Source: Deltaproteobacteria bacterium (GTDB lineage: Bacteria > Myxococcota_A > UBA796 > UBA2385). Taken from it: a DNA stretch of 7,631 bases. The translations under genes were made by a program, and so were the position numbers. Location: positions 1-7,631 of the forward strand of contig RFKJ01000010.1 in NCBI GenBank assembly GCA_003694325.1, in the 5' to 3' direction. The notes below the pieces were generated by a model. The model made no database searches, had not been told where the DNA came from, and worked only from the letters and a program-made list of their open reading frames with translations. Positions 1 to 6,618 of this stretch are shown here, piece by piece (the first letter of the stretch is position 1; each line of letters begins with the position of its first letter).

Positions 1-1315
1 CCGGCAGGGCGGGGAGCGCTCGCAGCACCGCGGTCATGGCGACCGTCGCCGGCAGCAGCCGGACGAGGACGGACCCGATGTCGAGGCGGTCCACCAGGGG
101 GCGCACCTGGAGCCCGTACCAGGTCGTGAGCAGCAGCTCGGTGAGCAGGGTCGTGGCGGCCGCCCCCATGGCGCCCCACAGCGGGATGGCGACGAGGTTC
201 GTCCCGAGGTTGAACAACGCCGCGGCCAGCACGCCGCGGGTCCGCGCGGGCTGCCGGTTGAGGCTGGACAGAGTCATTCCGAAGCCGTTGTTGAGGTAGC
301 GCAGCGGCAACAGGGGGGCCATCAGCACGAAGGGAGCGGCGCTGGGAGCATAGGCCTCCCCGCCCAGCAGCACCATCAGGGGCTCCGCCAGCAACATCCC
401 CCCGACGGCGATGGGCACTCCGACGACCAGCAGGATCCGCGCGGCGAACCGCAGCTCGCGGCCGGCCGCGGCCCGGTCGCCCAGGTGGCGGGCCATGCGC
501 GGGAAGATGCCGGCGTTGAGCGTCTCGGCGAGCAGCGGAAGCATCCCGATCAACACCGCGGCCGCCCGGTAGATCCCGACCTCCACCTCGCCCCGGAGCT
601 GCTGCAGCAGGATGACGTCGATGCTCAGGTAGACGCTGCCGAACAAGGAGTGGAGGCTGAACGGGATCGACTCCCGGGCCAGGGCGCCAGCGCTGGCCGG
701 GCCCGGGCGCCGCATCCGCCCGATCCGGCGGTGAAACACGACGAGGACGAGCAGGAGGGTAACCAGGCCGTCGGCGAGCTGGGCCACGAAGACCGAGACG
801 ACGTCCGGTCGAAGGGCCAGCAACCCCGCGGTGGCCGCCACCAGCACGAGGCGGCCCACCAGGTGGGGGCCCACCCCCAGCGCCATCCGGCGCACGGCGT
901 GAAACGCAGCGACCACCACCGTCGCTTGAGAGCGGAGCATCAGGGCGACGGCCGCCAGGGCCGAGGCCAGCACCACGGAGGGGCGCCCGTCGAGCCCCCA
1001 GGACCACGCGACGACCACGAGGCCGGTGAGGAGGCTGCTGACAGTCACCGCCAGCAGGGCGTCGGGGATCAGGGAGGTCGCCCGGGACTCGTCCCGTGCG
1101 ATCTCGCGCTTGAGCAGCTTGTTGAGCCCCAGGTGGCTGCCGAAGGCCAGCACCCCGACCAGCGTGGCGACGTAGCCGTAGATCCCGAAGCCATCGACCC
1201 CCAGCCACCGCATCAGCATCACGTTGATGGCCAGCCCGGACAGCACCCGCACCACCTGGCTGATCCCGAGGAAGCCCAGGTTTCCTCCCCGTCGCGGGGG
1301 GGCGTCAGCGGACAC
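1..1315 (-). CDS. Wzx-like polysaccharide flippase (partial, C-terminus outside window)
   Basis: Polytopic membrane protein of the MATE/MOP flippase superfamily, expected to move undecaprenyl-linked sugar repeat units across the cytoplasmic membrane. About 438 residues are visible and the frame stays open to the window edge. The N-terminus has the family look: a short basic stretch, then GFLGISQVVRVLSGLAIN (about 14-31), and RWLGVDGFGIYGYV (about 36-49), the usual 'lG...yG.y' first-loop signature. Many hydrophobic segments follow, with LSIDVILLQQL near 230-240 and the typical GIYRAAAVL just after. The chosen start is GTG at 1315, which overlaps the upstream ligase gene by 11 nt. A second in-frame GTG lies at 1321. 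Neither has a clear Shine-Dalgarno, so coupling to ligase translation is likely (inference). An AGGA-rich stretch lies slightly inside the gene but is followed only by CTG. It is the fourth gene of the leftward EPS operon. Family assignment is firm; the exact sugar substrate cannot be read. Confidence 0.9.
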   Translation of the reverse strand, partial: MSADAPPRRGGNLGFLGISQVVRVLSGLAINVMLMRWLGVDGFGIYGYVATLVGVLAFGSHLGLNKLLKREIARDESRATSLIPDALLAVTVSSLLTGLVVVAWSWGLDGRPSVVLASALAAVALMLRSQATVVVAAFHAVRRMALGVGPHLVGRLVLVAATAGLLALRPDVVSVFVAQLADGLVTLLLVLVVFHRRIGRMRRPGPASAGALARESIPFSLHSLFGSVYLSIDVILLQQLRGEVEVGIYRAAAVLIGMLPLLAETLNAGIFPRMARHLGDRAAAGRELRFAARILLVVGVPIAVGGMLLAEPLMVLLGGEAYAPSAAPFVLMAPLLPLRYLNNGFGMTLSSLNRQPARTRGVLAAALFNLGTNLVAIPLWGAMGAAATTLLTELLLTTWYGLQVRPLVDRLDIGSVLVRLLPATVAMTAVLRALPALP

Positions 1316-2741
1316 GGGCACCGGGCTCGGCGGCGGAGGCCGCCACGCCGAGGGGCCCCGGCCGGGTCGGGGGGTCGGCCTCACCGCGGGAGAGGCCACC
1401 CGAGGCCGCGCCGGCCGCCGCCCGGGCCTGGGTGTCGATGGCAAGCCCCAGGCCGATGACCAGGTAGGCGAAGGCCAGGGTCAGCAACCCGAGAGTGGCC
1501 GCCATGAGCGCGAAGGCGGCCAGCCCGATGGTCACCCCGGCCAGCCGGCTGCGATCCACCGGATCGGTCGCGGCCCGCATGCCGGACCACAGGGTGCGGC
1601 CGATGGCCACGACCACCAGCAGCAACGCGGCGAGGCCGACGAGCCCCTGCTCGGAGGCGACCTGCAGGTAGGTGTTGTGGGCCGTCTTCGTCCCCCCCTT
1701 GATGGGGATGTAGCCGGTCGCGGTGCGGAAGTTGCCCGGGGCCACCCCGACCAGCCAGTGTTCCTGGAACAGGTCGACCCCCTGGCGCAGCAGCTCGGAG
1801 CGCTCCGAGAGGCTGGTGTCCTCGACGACGGCCGTGCCCTGGATGCGGTCGACCAGGGTCCGGTACCGCGCCACCGCGTCGTCCAGCCGCCCGCTCGCCG
1901 GCAGGGCGACGGCGGCGAGCACCACGCACAGCAGCAGCTCACCGCGGTGCCGTCGGAGTAGGTACACCAACGCCCCCGCCACCGGGATCCCGACCAGGAA
2001 GGCGGCCCGCGACTCGCTGAAGATGACCGCCGCCGGCGCGAGCAGCAGCAGGGCCACGCGCAGGAGGCGGGCGGCCACGCTGCGGTCCTCGACCAGCCCG
2101 CCGAGCATGGTCGGGGTCAGCAGCAGCACGACGGTGGCCCATTCGTTCGGGTCCTCCCAGGTGCCCGTGGCCCGGCCGTCGTCGCCGCTCATCCCCAGCA
2201 GCAGGCTGGCGCCGATGGTGGTCACCAGCGCCAGGCTGAGCACCCGGTAGACCCGGGTCAGGGGCTGTTCCGCCAGGGCCGCGTGGACCAGCCCGACGAG
2301 CACCACGAGCATCCCCATGCCCATGAAGAGCTGGAAGCCATCGTCGGACCAGCCCCCGGCGGCCACGAAGCTGAGCGCCATGGAGGCGATGAACACCAGC
2401 ATCGCCCCGAGGACCGGGTGCCAGCGGACCGGAGGCCGCCGGTACAGGGCCGCATGGACGACCCACAAGGGCAGGGCCGCCAGCACGCTGAGCTTGGACA
2501 GGGTGACCGGCAGGTCGGCCACCTTCATCCCGGTGAGGCCGAGCTGGTCGAACAGCATGGCGAGGAAGATCGCGCCGATGGGAATGGCCGGCCACACCGC
2601 CCCCGCCACCGCGAAGGCCGCCGCCACCAGCAGCGCCGGCGGCGCCCACGGCGCGGCCACGATGGTCGCCCCGACCAGGCCGCCGAGCAGCAGCGAAGGC
2701 CACCCGCCGTCCGCCAGGAGCCGAGTCCGCCCGGCGTTCAT
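1305..2741 (-). CDS. O-antigen ligase / polymerase family membrane protein (Wzy_C type)
   Basis: A 478-residue multi-spanning membrane protein of the WaaL/Wzy family, which polymerises repeat units or transfers a finished glycan to an acceptor on the outer face of the membrane. About ten or more hydrophobic segments are visible. Family hallmarks in order: TGTWEDPNEWA (about 192-202, the 'G.f.DPN..a' motif), FSESRAAFL (241-249, the 'S.SR.a' segment), a long extracytoplasmic loop with RSELLRQGVDLFQEHWLVGVAPGNF (about 314-338), and HNTYLQVASEQGLVGL (355-370), the conserved H-N-x-Y-x(5)-E-x-G motif. The C-terminal 40 residues are low-complexity Ala/Gly/Pro and probably cytoplasmic. The ATG lies inside an ATGA overlap with the stop of the kinase gene, so translational coupling is likely. 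Sequence alone does not separate ligase from polymerase. The pairing with a flippase and a chain-length regulator fits polymerase equally well. Confidence 0.9.
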   Translation of the reverse strand: MNAGRTRLLADGGWPSLLLGGLVGATIVAAPWAPPALLVAAAFAVAGAVWPAIPIGAIFLAMLFDQLGLTGMKVADLPVTLSKLSVLAALPLWVVHAALYRRPPVRWHPVLGAMLVFIASMALSFVAAGGWSDDGFQLFMGMGMLVVLVGLVHAALAEQPLTRVYRVLSLALVTTIGASLLLGMSGDDGRATGTWEDPNEWATVVLLLTPTMLGGLVEDRSVAARLLRVALLLLAPAAVIFSESRAAFLVGIPVAGALVYLLRRHRGELLLCVVLAAVALPASGRLDDAVARYRTLVDRIQGTAVVEDTSLSERSELLRQGVDLFQEHWLVGVAPGNFRTATGYIPIKGGTKTAHNTYLQVASEQGLVGLAALLLVVVAIGRTLWSGMRAATDPVDRSRLAGVTIGLAAFALMAATLGLLTLAFAYLVIGLGLAIDTQARAAAGAASGGLSRGEADPPTRPGPLGVAASAAEPGARVR

Positions 2742-4834
2742 TGCGCGGCGCTTCCCTTCGCCCCGCCCGGTTCGACGTCGTCGCCGTAGACGTAGCCGTA
2801 GCGCCGCTCGTCCCGCCCCGGCGGCACGTCGTTGAGCACCACGCCGAGCACCCGGGCCCCCATCTGGCGCAGCCGGCGGATCTGCCGGGCCAGCGCCTGT
2901 CGCCGGACGACCGCCCGCCGGGCCACCACCACCACCCCGTCGGCCTCCACCGCCAGGGCCGCGGCGTCGGCCACCAGCCCCAGGGGCGGCGTGTCGATGA
3001 TGATGACCCGGTGGTGGTCGACCAGCCGATCCAGCAGTCGACTCATCTCCGGTGACGCCAGCAGCTCTCCCGGCAGCTCGGCGTCGGCTCGCCCGGTCAG
3101 CACCCGCAGCCGGGGGATCTCCGTCTCCCGGACGAAGCGCTGGGGATCCCCCCCCGCCGCCAGGGCATCCCCGAGGCCGGGCCCATCGGGGTCCAGTCCG
3201 AAGATCCGGTGGAGGCGCGGCGCCCGCAGGTCGCCCTCCACCAGCAGCACGTCGGTCCCGAGCTGGGCGTAGGCGACCGCCAACCCGGTGGCGATGCTGG
3301 TCTTGCCCTCGGCCGGCAGGCAGCTCGTCACCACGATGCGCCGACTGCGCCCCCGCCCCAGCATGGTCATGAGCACCCCGCGGATCCCGCGCATGGACTC
3401 GGCGACCATCGACCGGGGGTGCTGGGCCGGAAACAGCACCCGCCCGTCGTCGTCGGCCTCTCGGACCGTCGGCACCAGGCCCAGCAGCGTCTCTCCCAGC
3501 TCCCCCTCGATGTCGGCTCCCGTCGCGACGGTCTCGTCCAGGCGGTGGCGGAGCAGGGCCAGCCCCAGGCCACCGGCGATGCCCACCCCCAGGGCCACCG
3601 CCATGTTGAGGGCCGGCCGGGGAGAGATGGGGCGGGTCGGGGCGACGGCCCAGTCGACGATGCGCACGTCGTTGAGCCGGGTGTGGGCCTGCAGGTCCAC
3701 CTCGGTCTCCCGCTGCCCGAGGCGCTCGTAGACGTCGCGGGCCCGCTCGTACTCCATCTTGAGGGCGTCGTACTGGTCCTGGAGGCGCTGCTTTTCGAGC
3801 AGCTCGGCCTTCACCGCGTCCAGCTCCTCGTGGAGGCGCTGCTCCTGCATGACCAGGGTGCGCAGGCGGGCGGCCTCGGCGTCGACGCTGTTGCGCACCT
3901 CGTCGGCGATGAGCCCCTCGACCCGCGCCAGGTGGGCGGCCGCCCGGCGATGGTCGGGGTGCTGGTCGCCGTAGCGGGCCTGGATCTCCGCCGCGGCGGT
4001 GGCGACCTGGGCCTTCTCGGCCAGCAGGGCGTCCAGCCCCGGGTCACCGAGGGTGTCGGCGAGCACGTCGGTCTGTCCGGCGTCGAGCAGACGACGATGC
4101 TGGGCATGTTTCGTCTCCAGCAGCACCCGCTCGGTGGTGGCGGCCCCCAGCGCCTCCTGGAGGGCGTTCATGCGGGCGGTGATCCCGTCGATCTTCTGGT
4201 CGATGTCGACGACGTCGTGCTCCTCCTTGAACCGCAGCACGGCCTCGGAGGCCGCATCCAGCGCCTGGCGGTACTCGCCGGTCTGCCCCTTCAGCCAGAC
4301 CCGGGTCTCCCGGGCGGCATCGGTCCGGGCCTCGAGGCTGGCCTCCCGGTAGGCTTCGGCCACCAGGTTGGCCAGGATGGCGGCCCGCTCCGGGTCGGTG
4401 TGGACCACGCGGATCTCGACGAGCTGCGTGTCCTCGCGGGGACCGGCCGACAACGCCCGACCGAAGGCCTCGATGTCCTCCGGCGTCGGCTTCAGGTCGT
4501 CGTAGCCGAGGTCATTGTACAGGCGCAGGACCTCCTCGCGCACCCTCCGGCTCTGGATGATCTGGATCTGGGTGCGGGCCCGTTCCCGGCTCTCCAGGTA
4601 TCCGCCGGAGTTGTCGACCACCTCGGCGACCTTCACCTCCTGGCCGGCGCGGGGCATCAGGTGGACCAGGGCCACCGCCTGGTACTTCGGCGTGACCAGG
4701 AGGGTGCCGACCAGGGCCGTTGCCAGGACCGCCCCCAGGAACGCCAGGAAGACCACCCGCTGCTGGCGGAGGACCTCCACGAGTTGCCCGATGTCCAGCC
4801 ACCGGTCGTACAGCGGCGTGGCGTGGTCAGGCAT
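2738..4834 (-). CDS. Polysaccharide co-polymerase fused to BY-family tyrosine kinase (Wzc-like)
   Basis: A 698-residue chain-length regulator with a cytoplasmic autokinase domain. Residues 1-25 are cytoplasmic, about 27-47 form TM1, and Wzz-type sequence follows (QIQIIQSRRVREEVLR, 89-104). A long alpha-helical, coiled-coil extracytoplasmic region covers about 165-380. The Pro-rich segment APTRPISPRP (398-407) precedes TM2 (about 411-428). The kinase has the EX2RX2R oligomerisation motif (E479, R482, R485), Walker A LPAEGKTS (K511, T512), Walker A' VEGDLR (E533, D535) and Walker B IIIDTPP (D614). A C-terminal tyrosine cluster, YGYVY (Y679, Y681, Y683), provides the expected autophosphorylation sites. 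Kinase phosphorylation cycles normally control polymer length and export. No partner phosphatase is in the window. The ATG at 4834 is the only good start: it begins the family's N-terminus, 32 nt past the methyltransferase stop. The frame is open further upstream only as a shadow of the methyltransferase gene. Position 533 is Glu where Asp is usual. Confidence 0.95.
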   Translation of the reverse strand: MPDHATPLYDRWLDIGQLVEVLRQQRVVFLAFLGAVLATALVGTLLVTPKYQAVALVHLMPRAGQEVKVAEVVDNSGGYLESRERARTQIQIIQSRRVREEVLRLYNDLGYDDLKPTPEDIEAFGRALSAGPREDTQLVEIRVVHTDPERAAILANLVAEAYREASLEARTDAARETRVWLKGQTGEYRQALDAASEAVLRFKEEHDVVDIDQKIDGITARMNALQEALGAATTERVLLETKHAQHRRLLDAGQTDVLADTLGDPGLDALLAEKAQVATAAAEIQARYGDQHPDHRRAAAHLARVEGLIADEVRNSVDAEAARLRTLVMQEQRLHEELDAVKAELLEKQRLQDQYDALKMEYERARDVYERLGQRETEVDLQAHTRLNDVRIVDWAVAPTRPISPRPALNMAVALGVGIAGGLGLALLRHRLDETVATGADIEGELGETLLGLVPTVREADDDGRVLFPAQHPRSMVAESMRGIRGVLMTMLGRGRSRRIVVTSCLPAEGKTSIATGLAVAYAQLGTDVLLVEGDLRAPRLHRIFGLDPDGPGLGDALAAGGDPQRFVRETEIPRLRVLTGRADAELPGELLASPEMSRLLDRLVDHHRVIIIDTPPLGLVADAAALAVEADGVVVVARRAVVRRQALARQIRRLRQMGARVLGVVLNDVPPGRDERRYGYVYGDDVEPGGAKGSAAQ

Positions 4835-4843
4835 CCTCCCCCC
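4835..4843 (-). promoter_or_regulatory. Purine-rich ribosome binding site abutting the kinase start
   Basis: On the minus strand GGGGGGAGG runs directly into the ATG at 4834, leaving no spacer between the GGAGG core and the start codon. Five to nine nt is usual. The run of six G upstream may pair with the 16S tail in a shifted register. The site lies in the 32-nt gap after the methyltransferase stop, so re-initiating ribosomes could also serve this gene (inference). Confidence 0.5.
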
Positions 4844-4866
4844 ACTTCGGGACCACCGGGTCGAGG

Positions 4867-5589
4867 TCAGTCGGCATGCACGCACTCGTAGAGGATGGAG
4901 GTCGCCCAGCGCCGCGACACCGGGGAATCCGCGAGGCGATGTTCCACCCGGGCCAGCAGCGGGACGGGCAGCACGATCATGCGGTGGGTGAGGGGCAGCA
5001 GGCCGATCCCGTGCCGGCGCAGCACCCGGAGGCCCGCCCCGTGGACCAGGGCGTCGACCTCGTCGGTGCGCATCTCGTGGCCGGGATCCTTGCCCACGGC
5101 GCGCACGAGGCGTCGTCGCAGGCCCCGGTGGTTCTGGTGGTTGTTGAACACCAGCAGGCCCTGGGGCGCCAGGTGCGCGACCAGCCGGTCCATCACCTCG
5201 GCCCGCAGCTCGGGCTGGGCGTTGGGAAAGAACCGGAAGCAGGTGATGAGGTCGAACCGGGCGTCGCCCAGCAGGTCCTCGCGGGTGAGGTCGCCCTCGA
5301 TGACCCGCGCCGTGCGGACCCGGCGCCGGGCAACCGCGAGCATCGTCGGCGAGACATCGACACCGGTGGCTTCGCGGGCCCGGCCCTCGAGGTAGGACAG
5401 GATCCGACCCGTCCCGCAGGCGAAGTCGAGCGCCCGGAACGGTCCCCCGCCAAACCGGCGAGCCACGATCTCGTCGAGCAACTGGCGCTCCACCGCCCAG
5501 TGCAGCGCCAGGTCGCGGCGGTCGCGAAAGATCGCGTCGTAGTCCTCGCCCTTGCCCAGGTGGGAGCTTCGATAGTCTTCGCCGTGCAG
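4867..5589 (-). CDS. Class I SAM-dependent methyltransferase, probable CTG start
   Basis: First gene of the leftward EPS operon, about 240 residues. It has the Rossmann-type methyltransferase signature: motif I LDFACGTGRI (54-63), the acidic end of strand 2 in GVDVSPTML (76-84), EGDLTRED (98-105, motif II region), FDLITCFRFFPN (112-123), and APQGLLVFNNHQNH (141-154) after the helix, as in the Methyltransf_25/11 type. Acceptor unknown; O-methylation of a sugar in the repeat unit, or of the chain end, would fit the context (inference). The start is unusual. The first in-frame ATG/GTG/TTG after the stop at 5599-5601 is GTG at 5493, but the residues before it (EDYRSSHLGKGEDYDAIF..., then LHWAVERQLLDEI) resemble the N-terminal helices of such enzymes. 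Every codon between was read. CTG at 5589 sits 5 nt after a perfect AGGAGG, and CTG at 5592 is the alternative. If GTG 5493 is the true start, the protein has 208 residues. Confidence 0.85.
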   Translation of the reverse strand: MHGEDYRSSHLGKGEDYDAIFRDRRDLALHWAVERQLLDEIVARRFGGGPFRALDFACGTGRILSYLEGRAREATGVDVSPTMLAVARRRVRTARVIEGDLTREDLLGDARFDLITCFRFFPNAQPELRAEVMDRLVAHLAPQGLLVFNNHQNHRGLRRRLVRAVGKDPGHEMRTDEVDALVHGAGLRVLRRHGIGLLPLTHRMIVLPVPLLARVEHRLADSPVSRRWATSILYECVHAD

Positions 5590-5594
5590 CAGGG

Positions 5595-5600
5595 CCTCCT
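5595..5600 (-). promoter_or_regulatory. AGGAGG ribosome binding site pointing to a CTG start
   Basis: A perfect AGGAGG on the minus strand lies 5 nt before CTG 5589 and 2 nt before CTG 5592. It overlaps the last bases of the third 12-bp leader repeat. No other Shine-Dalgarno of this quality occurs before GTG 5493, so this site decides in favour of the upstream non-ATG start. Confidence 0.6.
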
Positions 5601-5634
5601 ACCCGTCGCGCCACCCGTCGCGAGATCCGTCGCG
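5599..5634 (-). repeat. Three 12-bp direct repeats in the EPS operon leader
   Basis: Read on the minus strand, three contiguous 12-bp units occur: CGCGACGGATCT, CGCGACGGGTGG and CGCGACGGGTAG. The first eight bases are identical in all three, and units 2 and 3 differ at one base. The array lies between the predicted promoter and the methyltransferase start, and its last unit runs into the AGGAGG. It could be a regulator-binding array or a variable leader element; function is unknown. Confidence 0.75.
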
Positions 5635-5644
5635 GGCCGCCCGC
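5632..5644. promoter_or_regulatory. 13-bp palindrome near the predicted leftward transcription start
   Basis: GCGGGC and GCCCGC are perfect inverted repeats around one central base. The site lies just downstream of the predicted -10 box and touches the 12-bp repeat array. The position suits an operator, but such short GC-only palindromes are common by chance in DNA this GC-rich. The one-base centre makes a terminator hairpin unlikely. Confidence 0.25.
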
Positions 5645-5654
5645 TTCTCGCGCC

Positions 5655-5683
5655 AGCCTATGGGCGACGGCAACGGGCCGCAA
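5655..5683 (-). promoter_or_regulatory. Predicted sigma70-type promoter for the leftward EPS operon
   Basis: On the minus strand TTGCGG (-35, 5678-5683) is separated by exactly 17 nt from TAGGCT (-10, 5655-5660), close to the actinobacterial housekeeping pattern TTGAC-N17/18-TAnnnT. Transcription would begin near 5648, giving a leader of about 58 nt that contains the palindrome, the 12-bp repeats and the AGGAGG. This is the best promoter-like match I found upstream of the operon. It is a motif match only. Confidence 0.45.
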
Positions 5684-5711
5684 GTGAAGCGGGAACGCTC
5701 CGCGATACGCT
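5684..5711 (+). promoter_or_regulatory. Weak candidate promoter for the rightward genes
   Basis: GTGAAG (5684-5689), a 16-nt spacer and TACGCT (5706-5711) form a poor -35/-10 pair on the plus strand. It would start transcription about 30 nt before ATG 5750. The -35 match is weak. If real, it would lie next to the leftward promoter, so the divergent units would share this control region. Confidence 0.2.
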
Positions 5712-5749
5712 GTGCCCTCGGTGACACCCTCCACCCCGGGGCCCTTCCC

Positions 5750-6535
5750 ATGCCCGATCGCCGGTCGCCCGCGCCCCCGATGGGGAACCGCGTCCGGCGC
5801 GTCGGCGACCGGCTATGCAAGCAGCAGGATCCCGCGGTGGCGGCCGTCGAGGCCGACAAGAGCCGCCGGGCCCGGGCCATCGGCGAGGAGAGCGGCCTGT
5901 TCCGTGTCCCGCCGCTGGTCGAAGAGGACCGGGCGGCCGGGCGCCTGGTCTTTGCCTGGATCCCCGACCTGCGGCCGCTGCAGCACGCCCTGGCCGACGA
6001 CGGCTGGGAAGCGCTCTGCGACCGGGCGGCGACGGCGCTGCGGGCGGTGCACGAAGCCCTGCGGCCGGACCCCGCGCTGCGCCGCGACCACTCGCTTGCC
6101 GGCGCGCCGGGGACCGTCCCCATCGCCGCCCTGCACGGGGACTTCTCACCGAGCAACGTCCTGGTCCAGGCCGGTACCGGTGACCTGTGGATAATCGACT
6201 GGGCCGGCGCATCCTGGCTCGACCCCCGGCTGACCCATGGCCCGATCAGCATCGACCTCGCCACCTTCGTGCTGCCGCTGTTCTGGCAGCGCCCCCGCGA
6301 CCCGTGGCGGATCCCGGCGCCCGCCCGGCGGGCTCGCCGCTTCCTGGAGGCCTACGCCGACGGCGCGGCCGACACCCTGGACCTGCGAGCCGTGGGCGCC
6401 CACTGCATCGAGCTGCAGGAGCGCCTGCTTCCCGAGGCCCGGCGCCACGTCAGCCGCCCCGGCGCGCTGGCCCGATGGCCGCTGGTCGCCCGAAGTCGGT
6501 GGTTCTTCCGCCGCCTGCCGGAGCCCCACGGGTGA
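5750..6535 (+). CDS. APH-family (aminoglycoside phosphotransferase fold) kinase
   Basis: A 261-residue eukaryotic-like small-molecule kinase fold. Visible in order: N-lobe RVRRVGDRLCKQQD with the likely ATP-binding Lys24, EADKSRRARAI with the probable paired Glu34, SGLFRVPPLV (48-57), and hinge-like RLVFAWIPDLRPL (65-77). The catalytic loop HGDFSPSN follows (129-136, with D131 and N136), then IIDWAGA with metal-binding D150. All core residues are present, so it is probably active. The family phosphorylates many small hydroxyl compounds. Beside an EPS operon, a sugar or lipid-linked precursor is more likely than an antibiotic (inference). Starts at 5750, 5780 and 5660 are all in frame. None has a convincing Shine-Dalgarno. 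The conserved fold begins near residue 14, so 5750 or 5780 are preferred; 5660 would overlap the leftward -10 box. It is divergent to the methyltransferase and 79 nt upstream of the acyltransferase gene. Confidence 0.85.
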   Translation: MPDRRSPAPPMGNRVRRVGDRLCKQQDPAVAAVEADKSRRARAIGEESGLFRVPPLVEEDRAAGRLVFAWIPDLRPLQHALADDGWEALCDRAATALRAVHEALRPDPALRRDHSLAGAPGTVPIAALHGDFSPSNVLVQAGTGDLWIIDWAGASWLDPRLTHGPISIDLATFVLPLFWQRPRDPWRIPAPARRARRFLEAYADGAADTLDLRAVGAHCIELQERLLPEARRHVSRPGALARWPLVARSRWFFRRLPEPHG

Positions 6536-6586
6536 GGTCCCGCCACGCTGCAGGTCCCACGAGGAAGGTCCCACGAGGAAGGTCCC

Positions 6587-6618
6587 ATGAGGAAGGTCCC
6601 ATGAGGAAGGTCCCATGA
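6587..6618 (+). other. Two overlapping five-codon ORFs (MRKVP) inside the repeat
   Basis: ATG at 6587 opens Met-Arg-Lys-Val-Pro and stops at TGA 6602-6604, which overlaps ATG 6601 as ATGA. ATG 6601 encodes the same five residues and stops at TGA 6616-6618, overlapping ATG 6615 of the acyltransferase gene as ATGA. Each is preceded by GAGGAAGG at 4-nt spacing. ATGA overlaps are classic termination-reinitiation junctions. The peptide is more likely a by-product than functional. Whether the ORFs are translated cannot be told from sequence. Confidence 0.5.
6603..6610 (+). promoter_or_regulatory. Ribosome binding site of the acyltransferase gene (repeat unit 4)
   Basis: GAGGAAGG ends 4 nt before ATG 6615. 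It belongs to the fourth repeat unit, so the gene's own initiation signal is part of the tandem array. The same octamer occurs at 6561, 6575 and 6589, preceding ACG 6573, ATG 6587 and ATG 6601. Confidence 0.7.

Noticed and set aside
485..1459. A plus-strand open frame rich in His, Asp, Gln and Pro
   Set aside because: Antisense shadow of the flippase gene; no recognisable motif.
3209..4891. A 560-residue plus-strand open frame opposite the kinase gene
   Set aside because: Its composition (Gly, His, Gln, Val, Leu-rich, no domain) is typical of the antisense strand of a high-GC gene. The minus strand carries an unmistakable Wzc-like protein.
5632..5644. GC palindrome considered as an intrinsic terminator
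   Set aside because: It has a one-base centre, no T-tract on either strand, and a position between divergent starts where a terminator makes no sense.
2738..5734. A 998-residue open frame that would fuse about 300 extra residues to the tyrosine kinase
   Set aside because: The extra part is Arg/Pro/Gly-rich shadow coding antisense to nothing real and out of frame with the clear methyltransferase signature at 4867-5589. The kinase family N-terminus begins exactly at ATG 4834.
5660..5749. ATG 5660 as the start of the APH-fold kinase
   Set aside because: It overlaps the predicted leftward -10 box, has no SD, and would add about 30 residues without resemblance to the family before the N-lobe.
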